From the NCBI GenBank assembly GCA_947628395.1, contig CANQZP010000024.1:1-18170 (forward strand): a stretch of 18,170 nucleotides of DNA, in the 5' to 3' direction. Source of the DNA: an uncultured Clostridia bacterium (GTDB lineage: Bacteria; Bacillota; Clostridia; TANB77; CAG-508). The notes under the pieces were generated by a model, which saw only the letters and a list, made by a program, of their open reading frames with translations, had not been told where the DNA came from and made no database searches. Positions 7,303 to 15,490 of the stretch are shown piece after piece. Both the position numbers and the translations under genes were made by a program. Each line of letters starts with the position of its first letter. Positions within the stretch are counted from its first letter, which is position 1.

Positions 7303-8898
7303 TTAATTTTTCAATCTCTCAAAAAGAGGTTCTACTCCTTCTGTTAATATATCATTTTCTATAAATATACATTTCCATTCAGGCTTTTCTAAATTTAAAT
7401 ATTCTCTAATTTTTGAACAAGAAATAGGCATAATAGGCTCAAATAAATTAGATAGATTAGCAATTATATTAACACATGTAAACATTGTTTTATTAAACTC
7501 ATTTTCATCTTCTTTTATTTGTTTCCAAGGTTCTCTCTCATCATAATACTTATTAGCCATTTCAACTAATTCCATTATTTTTTGAAGAGCTTCTCTAAAT
7601 TCTAATCTCTCTATTAAATCTCCTACTACATCATAAATTTCTTCTAACTTGCTTTTAATATTTTGATCAATTTCAGATTTTACAATTTTAGTTATTCCTT
7701 TAAATCTTAATGTTCTATTTACTAAATTTCCAAATTTATTTAAAACTTCCCCATTATGAGTATTTACAAAATCTTCTGGTGAAAAATTAGTATCTTTCTT
7801 TTCAGGTCCATTACTAACTAGATGATAACGAAGTGAATCAACAGGATAAATTTCTAATGCTTCCAAAGCAGTCATACCTATTTTTTTACTTTTAGAAAAT
7901 TTTTGCTCATTATAATTTAAATATTCAGCTGAAACAATAACATCAACTAAATGAAAATCTTCTTTCAAAGCTAATAATAGAGCATTTAAAATAATACTAT
8001 GAAAAACAATATTATCTTTTGCATGGCACATATAAATCTTATTATTTCTTCCTTCTTTCCAGAAATCTTGCCAATCCAAACCACGTTCTTCACAAACTTT
8101 CATAGTATCAGTCAAATATCCTAAAACAGCATCAATCCACACATACATTCTTTTATCATCATATCCTGGAATAGGAATATCAATGCCCCAATTTAAATCT
8201 CTAGTTACTGCTCTATCTATTAAACCTTGTTTTAAGTATTTTTCGGTTTCATTTCTAGCATTAATTCTCCATAAATTTTTATGAGTTTCAGTATGTTTTT
8301 CTATATCTTTTTGAAACTTAGATAAAGCTAAATACAAAATTTTATTATCCTTTTGAACAGTTTTACTTCCACACTCTAAGCATGTACCACCTATTAATTC
8401 CTGAGCTGTAGGAACATGAAGACATTTATCACATTGATCTCCTTTACTTTCTTCTCCACATTCAGGACAAGTTATTAAAACCTCTCTGTCTGATAAAAAT
8501 TTGTTGCATTTTTCACAAAAAGATTGAGGCTCTATTTTTTCATATATATAGCCATTATCATAAATCTTTTTAAAAATTTCTTTTACTTTTTCTTTGTGAT
8601 ATTCAGTATCTGTCTTAGAAAATAAGTCATAAGAAAATTGCAATTTTTCGAAAACTTGTCTAAATTCATTATCATAAAAACTACATATATCTCTAGGACT
8701 TTTCCCTTCTTTTTTAGCTCTTTCTGTAATTGGAGTACCATGGCAATCAGAACCAGATACATACATAACATTATCACCTTTTAGTCTATGATATCTAGCT
8801 AAAATATCCCCTGAAATTAAACCAGCAATATGGCCTAAATGCAAAGAACTATTTGCATAAGGCCATGCTCCACCAATCAAAATGTTTTTATTACTCAT
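7303..8898 (-). CDS. metG: Methionine-tRNA ligase
   Basis: A 531-residue class I aminoacyl-tRNA synthetase that charges tRNA-Met and initiator tRNA with methionine. The N-terminal catalytic domain shows the HIGH-type motif HLGH (20-23) in PYANSSLHLGH and the KMSKS-type motif KFSKS (333-337). The connective domain holds four CXXC knuckles (C128/C131, C144/C147, C156/C159, C173/C176), the arrangement of the two-zinc-knuckle MetG group. DAVLGYLTD and the adjacent WID are the usual active-site neighbours. The protein ends after the helical anticodon-binding domain and lacks the C-terminal Trbp111-like tRNA-binding extension, a common shorter form. It lies in the middle of the long polycistron, 18 bases after the small membrane protein gene and 15 bases before the PopT-like gene. 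I see no T-box leader; the upstream gap is too short for one. Confidence 0.97.
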   Translation of the reverse strand: MSNKNILIGGAWPYANSSLHLGHIAGLISGDILARYHRLKGDNVMYVSGSDCHGTPITERAKKEGKSPRDICSFYDNEFRQVFEKLQFSYDLFSKTDTEYHKEKVKEIFKKIYDNGYIYEKIEPQSFCEKCNKFLSDREVLITCPECGEESKGDQCDKCLHVPTAQELIGGTCLECGSKTVQKDNKILYLALSKFQKDIEKHTETHKNLWRINARNETEKYLKQGLIDRAVTRDLNWGIDIPIPGYDDKRMYVWIDAVLGYLTDTMKVCEERGLDWQDFWKEGRNNKIYMCHAKDNIVFHSIILNALLLALKEDFHLVDVIVSAEYLNYNEQKFSKSKKIGMTALEALEIYPVDSLRYHLVSNGPEKKDTNFSPEDFVNTHNGEVLNKFGNLVNRTLRFKGITKIVKSEIDQNIKSKLEEIYDVVGDLIERLEFREALQKIMELVEMANKYYDEREPWKQIKEDENEFNKTMFTCVNIIANLSNLFEPIMPISCSKIREYLNLEKPEWKCIFIENDILTEGVEPLFERLKN

Positions 8899-8916
8899 TA
8901 TTTTTACTCCTTTAAG

Positions 8917-9240
8917 TTATATCTTATCCCAAAACCAAGAAATACCATCCTCTATAACTTTAGATCCACCTTCTTTTGCTTTTATATTATCTATCCATAA
9001 ATAAGATAAGAAAGAAATTAATAACATAGCGAAATCAATGGCAATAGAATAATATAAGCTTTTTTCATTTTGTAGATTTTCTGAATTCATTCCAAAAAAG
9101 TGACTCAAAAGTAATCCTATATTTAGAGCTAATATTCCAAGCATAATATATGGATTTTTAATTTTTTTTGAAATAGCTACACAAATTAATAATATAGCTA
9201 AAGTTGGTATTAATATTACCGGATTTGTTAAATCAATCAT
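8917..9240 (-). CDS. Small membrane protein of unknown function
   Basis: An unrecognised 107-residue protein with three predicted membrane helices (about 7-25, 30-50 and 64-84), joined by a short basic loop (KKIKNP) and an Asn/Glu-containing loop. The C-terminal tail (about 85-107) is charged and ends SWFWDKI. ATG at 9240 is preceded by AAAGGAG about 10 nt upstream. It lies 49 bases after the acidic soluble protein gene and 18 bases before metG, so it is part of the same chain. A real gene is likely from the binding site, packing and hydrophobic periodicity, but I cannot place it in a family. Confidence 0.7.
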   Translation of the reverse strand: MIDLTNPVILIPTLAILLICVAISKKIKNPYIMLGILALNIGLLLSHFFGMNSENLQNEKSLYYSIAIDFAMLLISFLSYLWIDNIKAKEGGSKVIEDGISWFWDKI

Positions 9241-9289
9241 TTTTCATTTTCTCCTTTGTTTATATAATTTATTTAAATACACAAAACTA

Positions 9290-10561
9290 TTAGTTTTGCG
9301 TAGGTAAACCATGATTATTTAAATTATGTTCATGTCCTTCATGCCTTTCTAATTCTTGAACATAAGATTTTTCATTTATATTTAGTTTTGCTAATATTTC
9401 TGTCCTCCTACTATAAAGCTCATCTAACTCTTCAGTATTTTTATCAGTCTCTAATATTTTATCTATTTTCTCCTCAATTTCCAATAATTCTTTTTCTAGT
9501 TTGCTCTTATCCTCTAAATAATTATTATAAGAATTATCTACCATATTGCACTCTTTTTTCTTTTCTTCTTCCACTGGTTTTTCTTTTACAGTAACTTCTT
9601 TTCCATTCATAATAACTTTTTTAGGATATATATCAGAAATATCTGTTTCTTCTAATTTTATACCTCCAAACTCATCTCTATTATCGATAACATGTATTTG
9701 AGACTTATCATCTACACCTAAATACAATATTTTGTTACCTTGCCCAGTATCCCCTCTTCCTTTTACTATAAATAAATTATATCTATTTTGACTCTTAGAT
9801 TTTCCAGCTTGTTCAATAGTACCTTCATTTAATTCATTTTTAAAATACATTATATTAGCAATTGCATCAAATAGTCCACCTTCTAAAATAGGAGTTACTT
9901 CATAACCTTTTAACTCACTATAAGTTCCATCACCATTTTCTTTTAAAATTTTAAATTTATTATTTCTTAATCTTACAATATCTATTTTAGAATCTGTATT
10001 CATATCTACATCAAATAATTTAGAACCGGCATCTTTATCATTAATTCTAACAATATTCAAAATATCATCATCCTGCTCACCAATAGATCTTGCAATATCA
10101 TTTTTTTCTTTATCTTCTTGTTGTTTCATATTTTCTTTATCATTTAATTTCAAACTTTCTTTTCCAGTTTTTTCAAGGCAAATATCAGATTTCTCTTTTA
10201 AACTATTTACAAAATCCTTGTCATAAAATGACAAAGTTTTTTCTATTGTTTCAGCAAGTTCAATTTTCCCTTTTTCATCAATAGTAGCAATTTCTTCTAA
10301 TTCTTTTTTATTAAAATCTTTATTAAATTTTTCACTTAGAATTTTTATAAGTTCTTTATTATCTTCTTTATTTTTTATTTTGACAATCATAACATCTTCA
10401 ATATTAAAATCATCAGCTAATTTAAAATTTTTATATTGACCTAGATTTTCTATAAGTTCAAAATTTTCTGGAAGCTTACTTTGATAATCTAATAGCATTT
10501 CCTCAATTTCTAAATTTTTTTGTATTTTATTTAATAAATCTTCCTTTAATTTTCCTTCCAA
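9290..10561 (-). CDS. Acidic/lysine-rich cytoplasmic protein of unknown function
   Basis: An unrecognised 423-residue soluble protein with no signal peptide or membrane helix. I start it at TTG 10561, which lies 8 nt after GGAGG; an upstream in-frame TTG at 10576 overlaps that binding site. The N-terminal third is helical and Glu/Lys-rich. A central globular part (about 165-320) contains DVDMNTDSKID (184-194), a D-x-D-x-N-x-D calcium-loop pattern, followed by ENGDGTY (208-214). This spacing recalls one FG-GAP/VCBS unit, unusual in a cytoplasmic protein. The C-terminal part (about 345-410) looks like a coiled coil and ends in a His-rich tail (RHEGHEHNLNNHG). It begins 16 bases after the glmM stop, so it is co-transcribed with glmM. 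A weak A/U-rich palindrome overlaps its stop codon. Confidence 0.7.
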   Translation of the reverse strand: MEGKLKEDLLNKIQKNLEIEEMLLDYQSKLPENFELIENLGQYKNFKLADDFNIEDVMIVKIKNKEDNKELIKILSEKFNKDFNKKELEEIATIDEKGKIELAETIEKTLSFYDKDFVNSLKEKSDICLEKTGKESLKLNDKENMKQQEDKEKNDIARSIGEQDDDILNIVRINDKDAGSKLFDVDMNTDSKIDIVRLRNNKFKILKENGDGTYSELKGYEVTPILEGGLFDAIANIMYFKNELNEGTIEQAGKSKSQNRYNLFIVKGRGDTGQGNKILYLGVDDKSQIHVIDNRDEFGGIKLEETDISDIYPKKVIMNGKEVTVKEKPVEEEKKKECNMVDNSYNNYLEDKSKLEKELLEIEEKIDKILETDKNTEELDELYSRRTEILAKLNINEKSYVQELERHEGHEHNLNNHGLPTQN

Positions 10562-10577
10562 AATAAAATCCTCCAAA

Positions 10578-11942
10578 TTAATTTAATTTTTTCTCTATTA
10601 AATTTGCTAATTCTTCTGCTTTTTTAGTAATAAATTCTTGATTCTCTCCTTCTATCATAACTCTTATTACTGGCTCTGTACCAGATGGACGAATAAGAAC
10701 TCTACCATTACCAGAAAACTCTTTCTCTAAAGTGTCTATTTTTTCTAATATTTCAGAATCATTTAAATAATCCATCTTTTTATCTTGATTTACCTTAGCA
10801 TTTACCAAAACTTGAGGATAAATAGAAATAATACTCGCTAATTCTGAAACAGATTTATTCTTTTCTAGAATTATTTGTATAAGCATTAATGAAGTCATTA
10901 TTCCATCACCAGTTGGATTATAGTCTAAGAATATTATATGTCCAGACTGTTCTCCTCCAAGTGAATATCCTTCTTTTAACATTTCCTCTAAAACATATCT
11001 ATCTCCTACTTTAGTTTGTTTAAAATTCAAATTATTTTCCTTAGAAAATTTACTCAAACCTAAATTACTCATAACAGTAGCCACTAAAGTATCTTTATTA
11101 AGTTTTCCAATTTCTTTTAAATATTTTGAAACAATAGCAAGCATAATATCGCCATCAATTTCTTCTCCATTATTATCAACAGCTAAACATCTATCACCAT
11201 CGCCATCATAAGCAATTCCCAAAGAATAGTTTCCATTTTTTACTTTATTTTTTAACATATCTAAATGTGTAGAACCACAATTATCATTTATATTAATACC
11301 ATTTGGTTCGTTATTAATAATATCATGTTCAATTCCAAGTCTAGAAAAAATCTTATCAGCGATTTTATATGTAGCACCATTTGCAGTATCTATTAAGACT
11401 CTAAAATTCTCTCTAGTATTTTTTGATATTTTATCATGAAATATACCTACAATAAAATCTGCATAATCATTTATCAAATCTTCCCTATTTTCAGCAATTC
11501 CAATTTTATCTCCAACAGCAGTAAGTGTAGAAAGTTTATCAGAATCAATTAATTCCTCTATTTCTTCTTCTAAACTATCAGGTATCTTCATTCCTTTATT
11601 ACTAAAATATTTTACACCATTAAACTCAAAAGTATTATGAGAAGCAGAAATAACTACACTAGCATCAGCTTTATATTTTTTAGTCAAATAAGCTACAGCT
11701 GGTGTTGGAATAACGCCTAAATTTTTAACATGAGCACCATAGCTTAAAAATCCAGCAGTCATAGCACTTTCAATAAGAGTTCCAGATAATCTAGTATCTC
11801 TTCCAATCAAAATAGTTGGTGTATGTAAATTTTCTTTCGATAAAATATATGCTCCTGCTTTAGCAACTCTAAAAACCAAATCAGGTGTTAATTCGGTATT
11901 GGCTATTCTTCTAATTCCATCAGTTCCAAAATATTTTCTCAT
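10578..11942 (-). CDS. glmM: Phosphoglucosamine mutase
   Basis: A 454-residue phosphohexomutase that interconverts glucosamine-6-phosphate and glucosamine-1-phosphate for UDP-GlcNAc and peptidoglycan synthesis. All four signatures are present: the catalytic serine loop SASHN (99-103, S101 phosphorylated), the metal loop DGDGDR (246-251), the sugar loop GEQSGH (330-335) and the phosphate loop RPSGTEP (418-424). Start: ATG at 11942, five nt after AAGGAGG, giving the classic MRKYFGTDGIR N-terminus. An in-frame ATG at 12014 would add 24 atypical residues overlapping the SecF gene and is rejected. Small oddities are FGTDGIRR instead of FGTDGIRG near the N-terminus and Thr instead of the usual Pro after SASHN; neither removes a catalytic residue. 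It follows the SecF-like gene by 10 bases. Confidence 0.97.
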   Translation of the reverse strand: MRKYFGTDGIRRIANTELTPDLVFRVAKAGAYILSKENLHTPTILIGRDTRLSGTLIESAMTAGFLSYGAHVKNLGVIPTPAVAYLTKKYKADASVVISASHNTFEFNGVKYFSNKGMKIPDSLEEEIEELIDSDKLSTLTAVGDKIGIAENREDLINDYADFIVGIFHDKISKNTRENFRVLIDTANGATYKIADKIFSRLGIEHDIINNEPNGININDNCGSTHLDMLKNKVKNGNYSLGIAYDGDGDRCLAVDNNGEEIDGDIMLAIVSKYLKEIGKLNKDTLVATVMSNLGLSKFSKENNLNFKQTKVGDRYVLEEMLKEGYSLGGEQSGHIIFLDYNPTGDGIMTSLMLIQIILEKNKSVSELASIISIYPQVLVNAKVNQDKKMDYLNDSEILEKIDTLEKEFSGNGRVLIRPSGTEPVIRVMIEGENQEFITKKAEELANLIEKKLN

Positions 11943-11952
11943 ATAGTCCTCC

Positions 11953-12750
11953 TTATTTTTCCTCAGCTTTCTTTCGTAAAGAAACTCTTTTTTCATTTCT
12001 ATAAGTCTCAACAAATATTTGTAACATAAGAATTATTACCATACAATCTATAACATAGTTATTAAAAGGAATTCTAGTTAAAACTACTACACTCATTATA
12101 AATAATTGTAATATTAGAATTTTAAATAATAACTTTGCAGGTTCTTTTATTATAGCCTTTTTTTCTAATTTAAAATAACGAATTCCAAAGTATACTAGTA
12201 CTAACACTATTGATAATATTACAGGGAATATATATGGTCTTACAACATCATATAAATCAATTTTATCAACATCAGATAATTTTATATCAGAAGAAGTAGA
12301 TGATAATTCTTCTTTAGTATATTCCAATCCATATTTTTCCTTAATCTCAGAAATCTTAGTATTTACATCATCATCTGACATACTAGATATATCTGAAATA
12401 TTCATCTCTTTTAATATTATAGGTAATTTAGCATCTTTTAGTTCTAAATCCATACCATATTTTTCATTAATTTTAGAAATTAAATTTTTAAGTTCTTCAT
12501 CACTAACATCTTTAGCATCTATAATTGCAGAAGTACCAAATAATGTTGATTTATAAACTTTAGTATCTGATTTTATATTCTTTTTCACTATATTCTTTAT
12601 ATCACTCATTTTATAATCTTCATCTAATACAATCTCTATTCTTTGATGTTTAGCAAATTCTACACTATAATTAAATCCCTTTATAGCAAATACCACAGCA
12701 CCAAGAATTATTGCAATTATCATTAGAATATATAAAAACTTATTTTTCAT
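11953..12750 (-). CDS. secF: SecF-like protein, truncated and motif-poor
   Basis: A 265-residue protein identified as SecF chiefly by position (directly after a SecD homologue) and architecture: one N-terminal helix (5-24), a periplasmic-type domain (25-170), then helices at about 172-192, 205-226 and 231-249. Canonical SecF has five C-terminal helices; this one ends after the third, with ETYRNEK where the family has a D-R-x-R-E-N-like end to its fourth helix. The usual GIDFxGG motif after TM1 reads GFNYSVEFA (25-33). No frameshift remnant can hide the missing helices, because glmM starts 10 bases later. Two similar sub-blocks, INEKYGMDLE and IKEKYGLEYT, suggest an internal duplication in the soluble domain. 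If functional it must work without the standard proton-relay motifs. Alternatively it has become a structural partner only. Confidence 0.6.
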   Translation of the reverse strand: MKNKFLYILMIIAIILGAVVFAIKGFNYSVEFAKHQRIEIVLDEDYKMSDIKNIVKKNIKSDTKVYKSTLFGTSAIIDAKDVSDEELKNLISKINEKYGMDLELKDAKLPIILKEMNISDISSMSDDDVNTKISEIKEKYGLEYTKEELSSTSSDIKLSDVDKIDLYDVVRPYIFPVILSIVLVLVYFGIRYFKLEKKAIIKEPAKLLFKILILQLFIMSVVVLTRIPFNNYVIDCMVIILMLQIFVETYRNEKRVSLRKKAEEK

Positions 12751-14244
12751 CTATTTCTCAGCTCCTTTTTCATTTTCTTTATCACAACAATTTAATAAGA
12801 TATTTGAAAGTATAGCATTATAAAAAATTGATATAAATAATCCCCAAAATAGTATCATACCTATTGATTTTAATTGTACAGTATTTGAGAAATTAAAAAC
12901 TATCATAATTATAATTAAAGGTAATATACTTAATATAAATCTACCTAAAGCAGGTAAATATTTATTTTTATTTTTACTTATTAATATAATAAAATAATAA
13001 TTCAAAATACAAGAAGCCAATATTGCAATTAATCCAGTTATAGAAATAGTAACACTTGCATATCTAACCATAATAAGCAATAAAGCAATATATCCAATTT
13101 CTAATATTAAAGACATGATACCTATTTTTTTATTTTTCAATATTAAACAAATAGAAATTATAGCAATAATAACTATTAAAACAATAATAGATATTTTTAT
13201 TACATTATTATTAGAATTTTCCTCTATATAAATACCAGAATCTAAAGTATAAACTATAGGTAATTTACCACTATTTATATTATCTTGTATTATTATACAT
13301 TCTCTATAATCCTCATTAATAGTCTCATCTTCTGATACACCTTGATATAAAGGAATTGGTAAATTAGTATAATTTCCATCTAATGAAAAATAAGTTTTAT
13401 ATTTTTCCTCATCATCAATCTTAATTGTAATTGATTTAATCTTTGATTCGCCAGATTCATCAATTGTTTCGACATAATTTTTACTTATTTCTTTAAATTT
13501 AGATAATCCATCTTTAGTAAATTCAAATTGAATACCTATATCAAGCGAATTTTCATCTCCAGCAGTCTCTGAATTTGACCCAGTATAATAAGCTGTAGCA
13601 GATTTAATATGAGAGTTGTCCATCAAAACTTCATTAGTATCTGAATCAACAATTTCTATTTTCCCAGTTTTAGTAACTAAATCAATAACTTTATCAGTCC
13701 CATCTTCATAAGGAACTTCCACTTCAATTTTGCCATTTTCTTCATTAACACGAAGGTTGTAATCAGCAATTCCAAAACTTTCTAACCTTTTTTCAATAAT
13801 TTTTTTAACTTTTTTATAATTTTCAGAATTTAAAACACTTTGGTCATTTACAGGTACTTCTTCAGTAGTTGGTTCTTCTGCCTCTTCTGAATTTTCAGTT
13901 TCTCCTGCCTCTTCTGAATTTTCAGTCTCTTCTGTTTCCCCATCGTTTGTTACTGTCTCATTGACATCTACAGAATCATCAACATTTTCTTCAGTTGTCT
14001 CTTCTGTATCATTAGTCTCTTCAGTTTCAGTATTTTTCTCTACCTCTTTTGTAGATTCATCTACATTAAATGAAAAAATTCTAGCAGAACTCAATTCTTT
14101 AGAAAAAGAATATTCTGGTAAAATATTATCCCACTTATTTAAATTATGTTTTAAAATTCCAAAAAATGAAACACAAGATACCAATAAAATGATTAAAATA
14201 ATTAATGTAATTGTTAATACTTTAATTGCTTTATTTGATTTCAC
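12751..14244 (-). CDS. secD: SecD-like protein lacking canonical proton-pathway motifs
   Basis: A 497-residue SecD homologue: TM1 (about 7-30), an extracellular region, and five C-terminal helices (about 349-369, 374-393, 398-422, 432-450, 459-484). The P1 domain is recognisable from KIIEKRLESFGIADYNLRV (148-166), IEVEVP and TKTGKIEIVD, and the NSGKLPIVY stretch before the helices matches sGaLPv. Two hallmark motifs are absent. The GLDLxGG block after TM1 reads YSFSKELSSARIF. The GMAVDANVLIFERI helix reads ASCILNYYFIILIS, so the proton-path Asp is lost. Residues 62-132 are an acidic Glu/Thr/Asn linker. The start is GTG at 14244; its AGGGGG site overlaps the stop of the HD gene. It lies directly before the SecF-like gene. 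The family call is fair; pmf-driven export activity is doubtful. Confidence 0.7.
   Translation of the reverse strand: MKSNKAIKVLTITLIILIILLVSCVSFFGILKHNLNKWDNILPEYSFSKELSSARIFSFNVDESTKEVEKNTETEETNDTEETTEENVDDSVDVNETVTNDGETEETENSEEAGETENSEEAEEPTTEEVPVNDQSVLNSENYKKVKKIIEKRLESFGIADYNLRVNEENGKIEVEVPYEDGTDKVIDLVTKTGKIEIVDSDTNEVLMDNSHIKSATAYYTGSNSETAGDENSLDIGIQFEFTKDGLSKFKEISKNYVETIDESGESKIKSITIKIDDEEKYKTYFSLDGNYTNLPIPLYQGVSEDETINEDYRECIIIQDNINSGKLPIVYTLDSGIYIEENSNNNVIKISIIVLIVIIAIISICLILKNKKIGIMSLILEIGYIALLLIMVRYASVTISITGLIAILASCILNYYFIILISKNKNKYLPALGRFILSILPLIIIMIVFNFSNTVQLKSIGMILFWGLFISIFYNAILSNILLNCCDKENEKGAEK
13880..13933. repeat. Tandem 27-bp duplication in the SecD acidic linker
   Basis: Two adjacent 27-base units (13880-13906 and 13907-13933) differing at a few positions. 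On the minus strand they encode two 9-residue copies built on ETENSEEA. The length is a multiple of three, so copy-number change would lengthen or shorten the linker without breaking the frame. Confidence 0.8.
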
Positions 14245-14257
14245 TTTCTTTTACCCC

Positions 14258-14917
14258 CTATAATAAATTTGTATCATTAATAATAAGTTCAAACCATAAT
14301 CCTAAATACTTTGCAGCATATTTACTCATCATTGTACGATCCATAAAAATTTCAAAATAATCTAATACTGGACACACCTTTGTATCAATAGTCAAATCTA
14401 ATTTTATCTTTTTTTGTTCCTTATTAATTTCTAATTTAGCATCTGTTACAGCATAATTTACCCTATCATGCTTATCAAATAAAGACATATTAGTTTTTGA
14501 AACCCTACTTCGATGAGCATCAGATTTATCAGCTAATATTATTGCAGCAGAAATATCACTTACTGCCGTTCCAGATGCTTCATCATGATTTCCTATAGCC
14601 ATCATAATTTCAGTTCTATCTTTTATACCCATTCCCATATCTTTTAAAATACTTCTAGCTAAAATTGCTCCAGTATGAGCATGATCTTCTCGATTTACAC
14701 TATTTCCAATATCATGAAGATATCCAGCAATCTCAGCTAATCTTACTCTATTGTCATCATATCCTAATGTTCTTAAAATATCACCTGCACGTTTTGAAAC
14801 AATTTCGATATGTCTATGAGCATGTTCTGTATATCCTAAAATATCCAATTGCCTTTGTCCAGCTACTATAAGCTCTTCAACTTCCTGATTTTTCTTCACA
14901 TCTTCTAAAGTTATCAC
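14258..14917 (-). CDS. HD-superfamily metal-dependent phosphohydrolase
   Basis: A 219-residue HD-domain protein resembling the COG3294 group. Candidate metal ligands are H36 (in EHAHRH), H68-D69 (in YLHDIGN), H79/H81 and H111-D112 (in IGNHDE). ADKSDAHRSRV around D130 and the C-terminal KYLGLWFELIIND are conserved-looking family features. HD proteins hydrolyse phosphate esters of nucleotides or related substrates; the substrate here is unknown. I start it at GTG 14917, 8 nt after AAGGAGG. The upstream in-frame ATG at 14938 would put that ribosome binding site inside the coding sequence and leave almost no leader after the promoter at 14950-14978. Its stop codon overlaps the ribosome binding site of the SecD-like gene, which suggests translational coupling. 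Genes of this group are commonly found beside secD in Clostridia. Confidence 0.85.
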   Translation of the reverse strand: MITLEDVKKNQEVEELIVAGQRQLDILGYTEHAHRHIEIVSKRAGDILRTLGYDDNRVRLAEIAGYLHDIGNSVNREDHAHTGAILARSILKDMGMGIKDRTEIMMAIGNHDEASGTAVSDISAAIILADKSDAHRSRVSKTNMSLFDKHDRVNYAVTDAKLEINKEQKKIKLDLTIDTKVCPVLDYFEIFMDRTMMSKYAAKYLGLWFELIINDTNLL

Positions 14918-14949
14918 GAAAAAATCCTCCTTAAGCATTTCATTTTTTG

Positions 14950-14978
14950 ATTTTATATTAAAATTATAAAAATATCAA
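14950..14978 (-). promoter_or_regulatory. Promoter candidate for the HD-sec-glmM operon
   Basis: Minus strand: TTGATA at 14978-14973, a 17-base spacer, and TAAAAT at 14955-14950 (each 5 of 6). The predicted start near 14943 gives a leader of about 26 nt before the GTG at 14917, which supports that start. The AT-richness of the region raises the chance of a coincidental match. Confidence 0.45.
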
Positions 14979-14994
14979 CTATTTTTTTAAAAAA

Positions 14995-15375
14995 TTATTT
15001 CATATTTACTCCAATGATTCCGCCAATAGCCCCACATATAAAAGAAACTACAAACATTAGAATAGAATAAATATTTAAACTAAAATCTCTAAGCAAAATA
15101 CTTGATATAATATATAAAATAAAAACATATAAAAAACCAATTAGTGCTCCTCTAAAAATACCATTTTTCTCTTGATTAATTGTTCCAATAGAAGTTCCTG
15201 CCAAAATACTTACACCTGATATTACTATTATTGCAGGTTTTATAATACTTTCTGATAATTTTGTATTCGCCAAACAAATACCTAAAATCATAAATAAAAT
15301 CAAAGTAAGTATAATAGAAATTCCTATTCCCTTTATGATACTATATGACATACTATTTTTTAATATTTTTTCCAT
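14995..15375 (-). CDS. TIGR04086-type small membrane protein
   Basis: A 126-residue protein with four predicted membrane helices and a short basic N-terminus. The pattern is like the TIGR04086 (YrzE-like) family: an N-terminal KGIGISII helix start, a Gly-rich second pair (SGVSILAGTSIGTI), GIFRGALIGFLYV, and a Gly-rich last helix (FICGAIGGIIGVNMK). Function is unknown. In Clostridia, members often sit between tgt/yajC and secDF, exactly as here, though no yajC is present in this window. ATG at 15375 follows AAGGAGGGC five nt upstream, a strong initiation site. It lies downstream of the hairpin at 15436-15486 and upstream of the promoter candidate at 14950-14978. Confidence 0.75.
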   Translation of the reverse strand: MEKILKNSMSYSIIKGIGISIILTLILFMILGICLANTKLSESIIKPAIIVISGVSILAGTSIGTINQEKNGIFRGALIGFLYVFILYIISSILLRDFSLNIYSILMFVVSFICGAIGGIIGVNMK

Positions 15376-15435
15376 AAAAAGCCCTCCTTAATCAATTTAT
15401 ATTAAAAAAGGAAGAATTTATAACTTTAAAATATC

Positions 15436-15486
15436 AATTTAGGCTGAGCATTTTAATATAAACATATCAAAAACTCAGCCTAAATT
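15436..15486 (-). terminator. Long-loop inverted repeat between the YG-repeat gene and its neighbour
   Basis: A perfect 13-bp inverted repeat (15436-15448 with 15474-15486, core AGGCTGAG) separated by 25 bases, starting five bases after the stop of the YG-repeat gene. On the minus strand the second arm is followed by GATATTTTAAAG, a poor U-tract, so classical termination is uncertain. A run of five U follows the first arm instead. It may be a weak terminator, a 3'-end stabiliser or an operator-like site. Confidence 0.4.
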
Positions 15487-15490
15487 AGAA

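Noticed and set aside
8583..8777. Minus-strand 64-residue ORF inside metG
   Set aside because: It lies fully within metG in another frame and has no independent initiation signal.
9282..9298. Palindrome CAAAACTATTAGTTTTG overlapping the stop of the 423-residue gene, as a terminator
   Set aside because: The stem is only seven A/U-rich pairs with a three-base loop and no proper U-tract; downstream genes are closely packed.
9388..10284. Plus-strand ORFs opposite the acidic protein gene
   Set aside because: They are short, Phe/Leu-rich antisense readings of Glu/Lys-rich codons without initiation signals.
11943..12014. N-terminal extension of GlmM from an upstream in-frame ATG
   Set aside because: It overlaps the SecF-like gene, lacks a binding site, and the family N-terminus MRKYFGTDGIR begins at 11942 right after AAGGAGG.
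13961..14263. Plus-strand Ser-rich ORF opposite SecD
   Set aside because: Antisense reading of the acidic Glu/Thr linker; no ribosome binding site.
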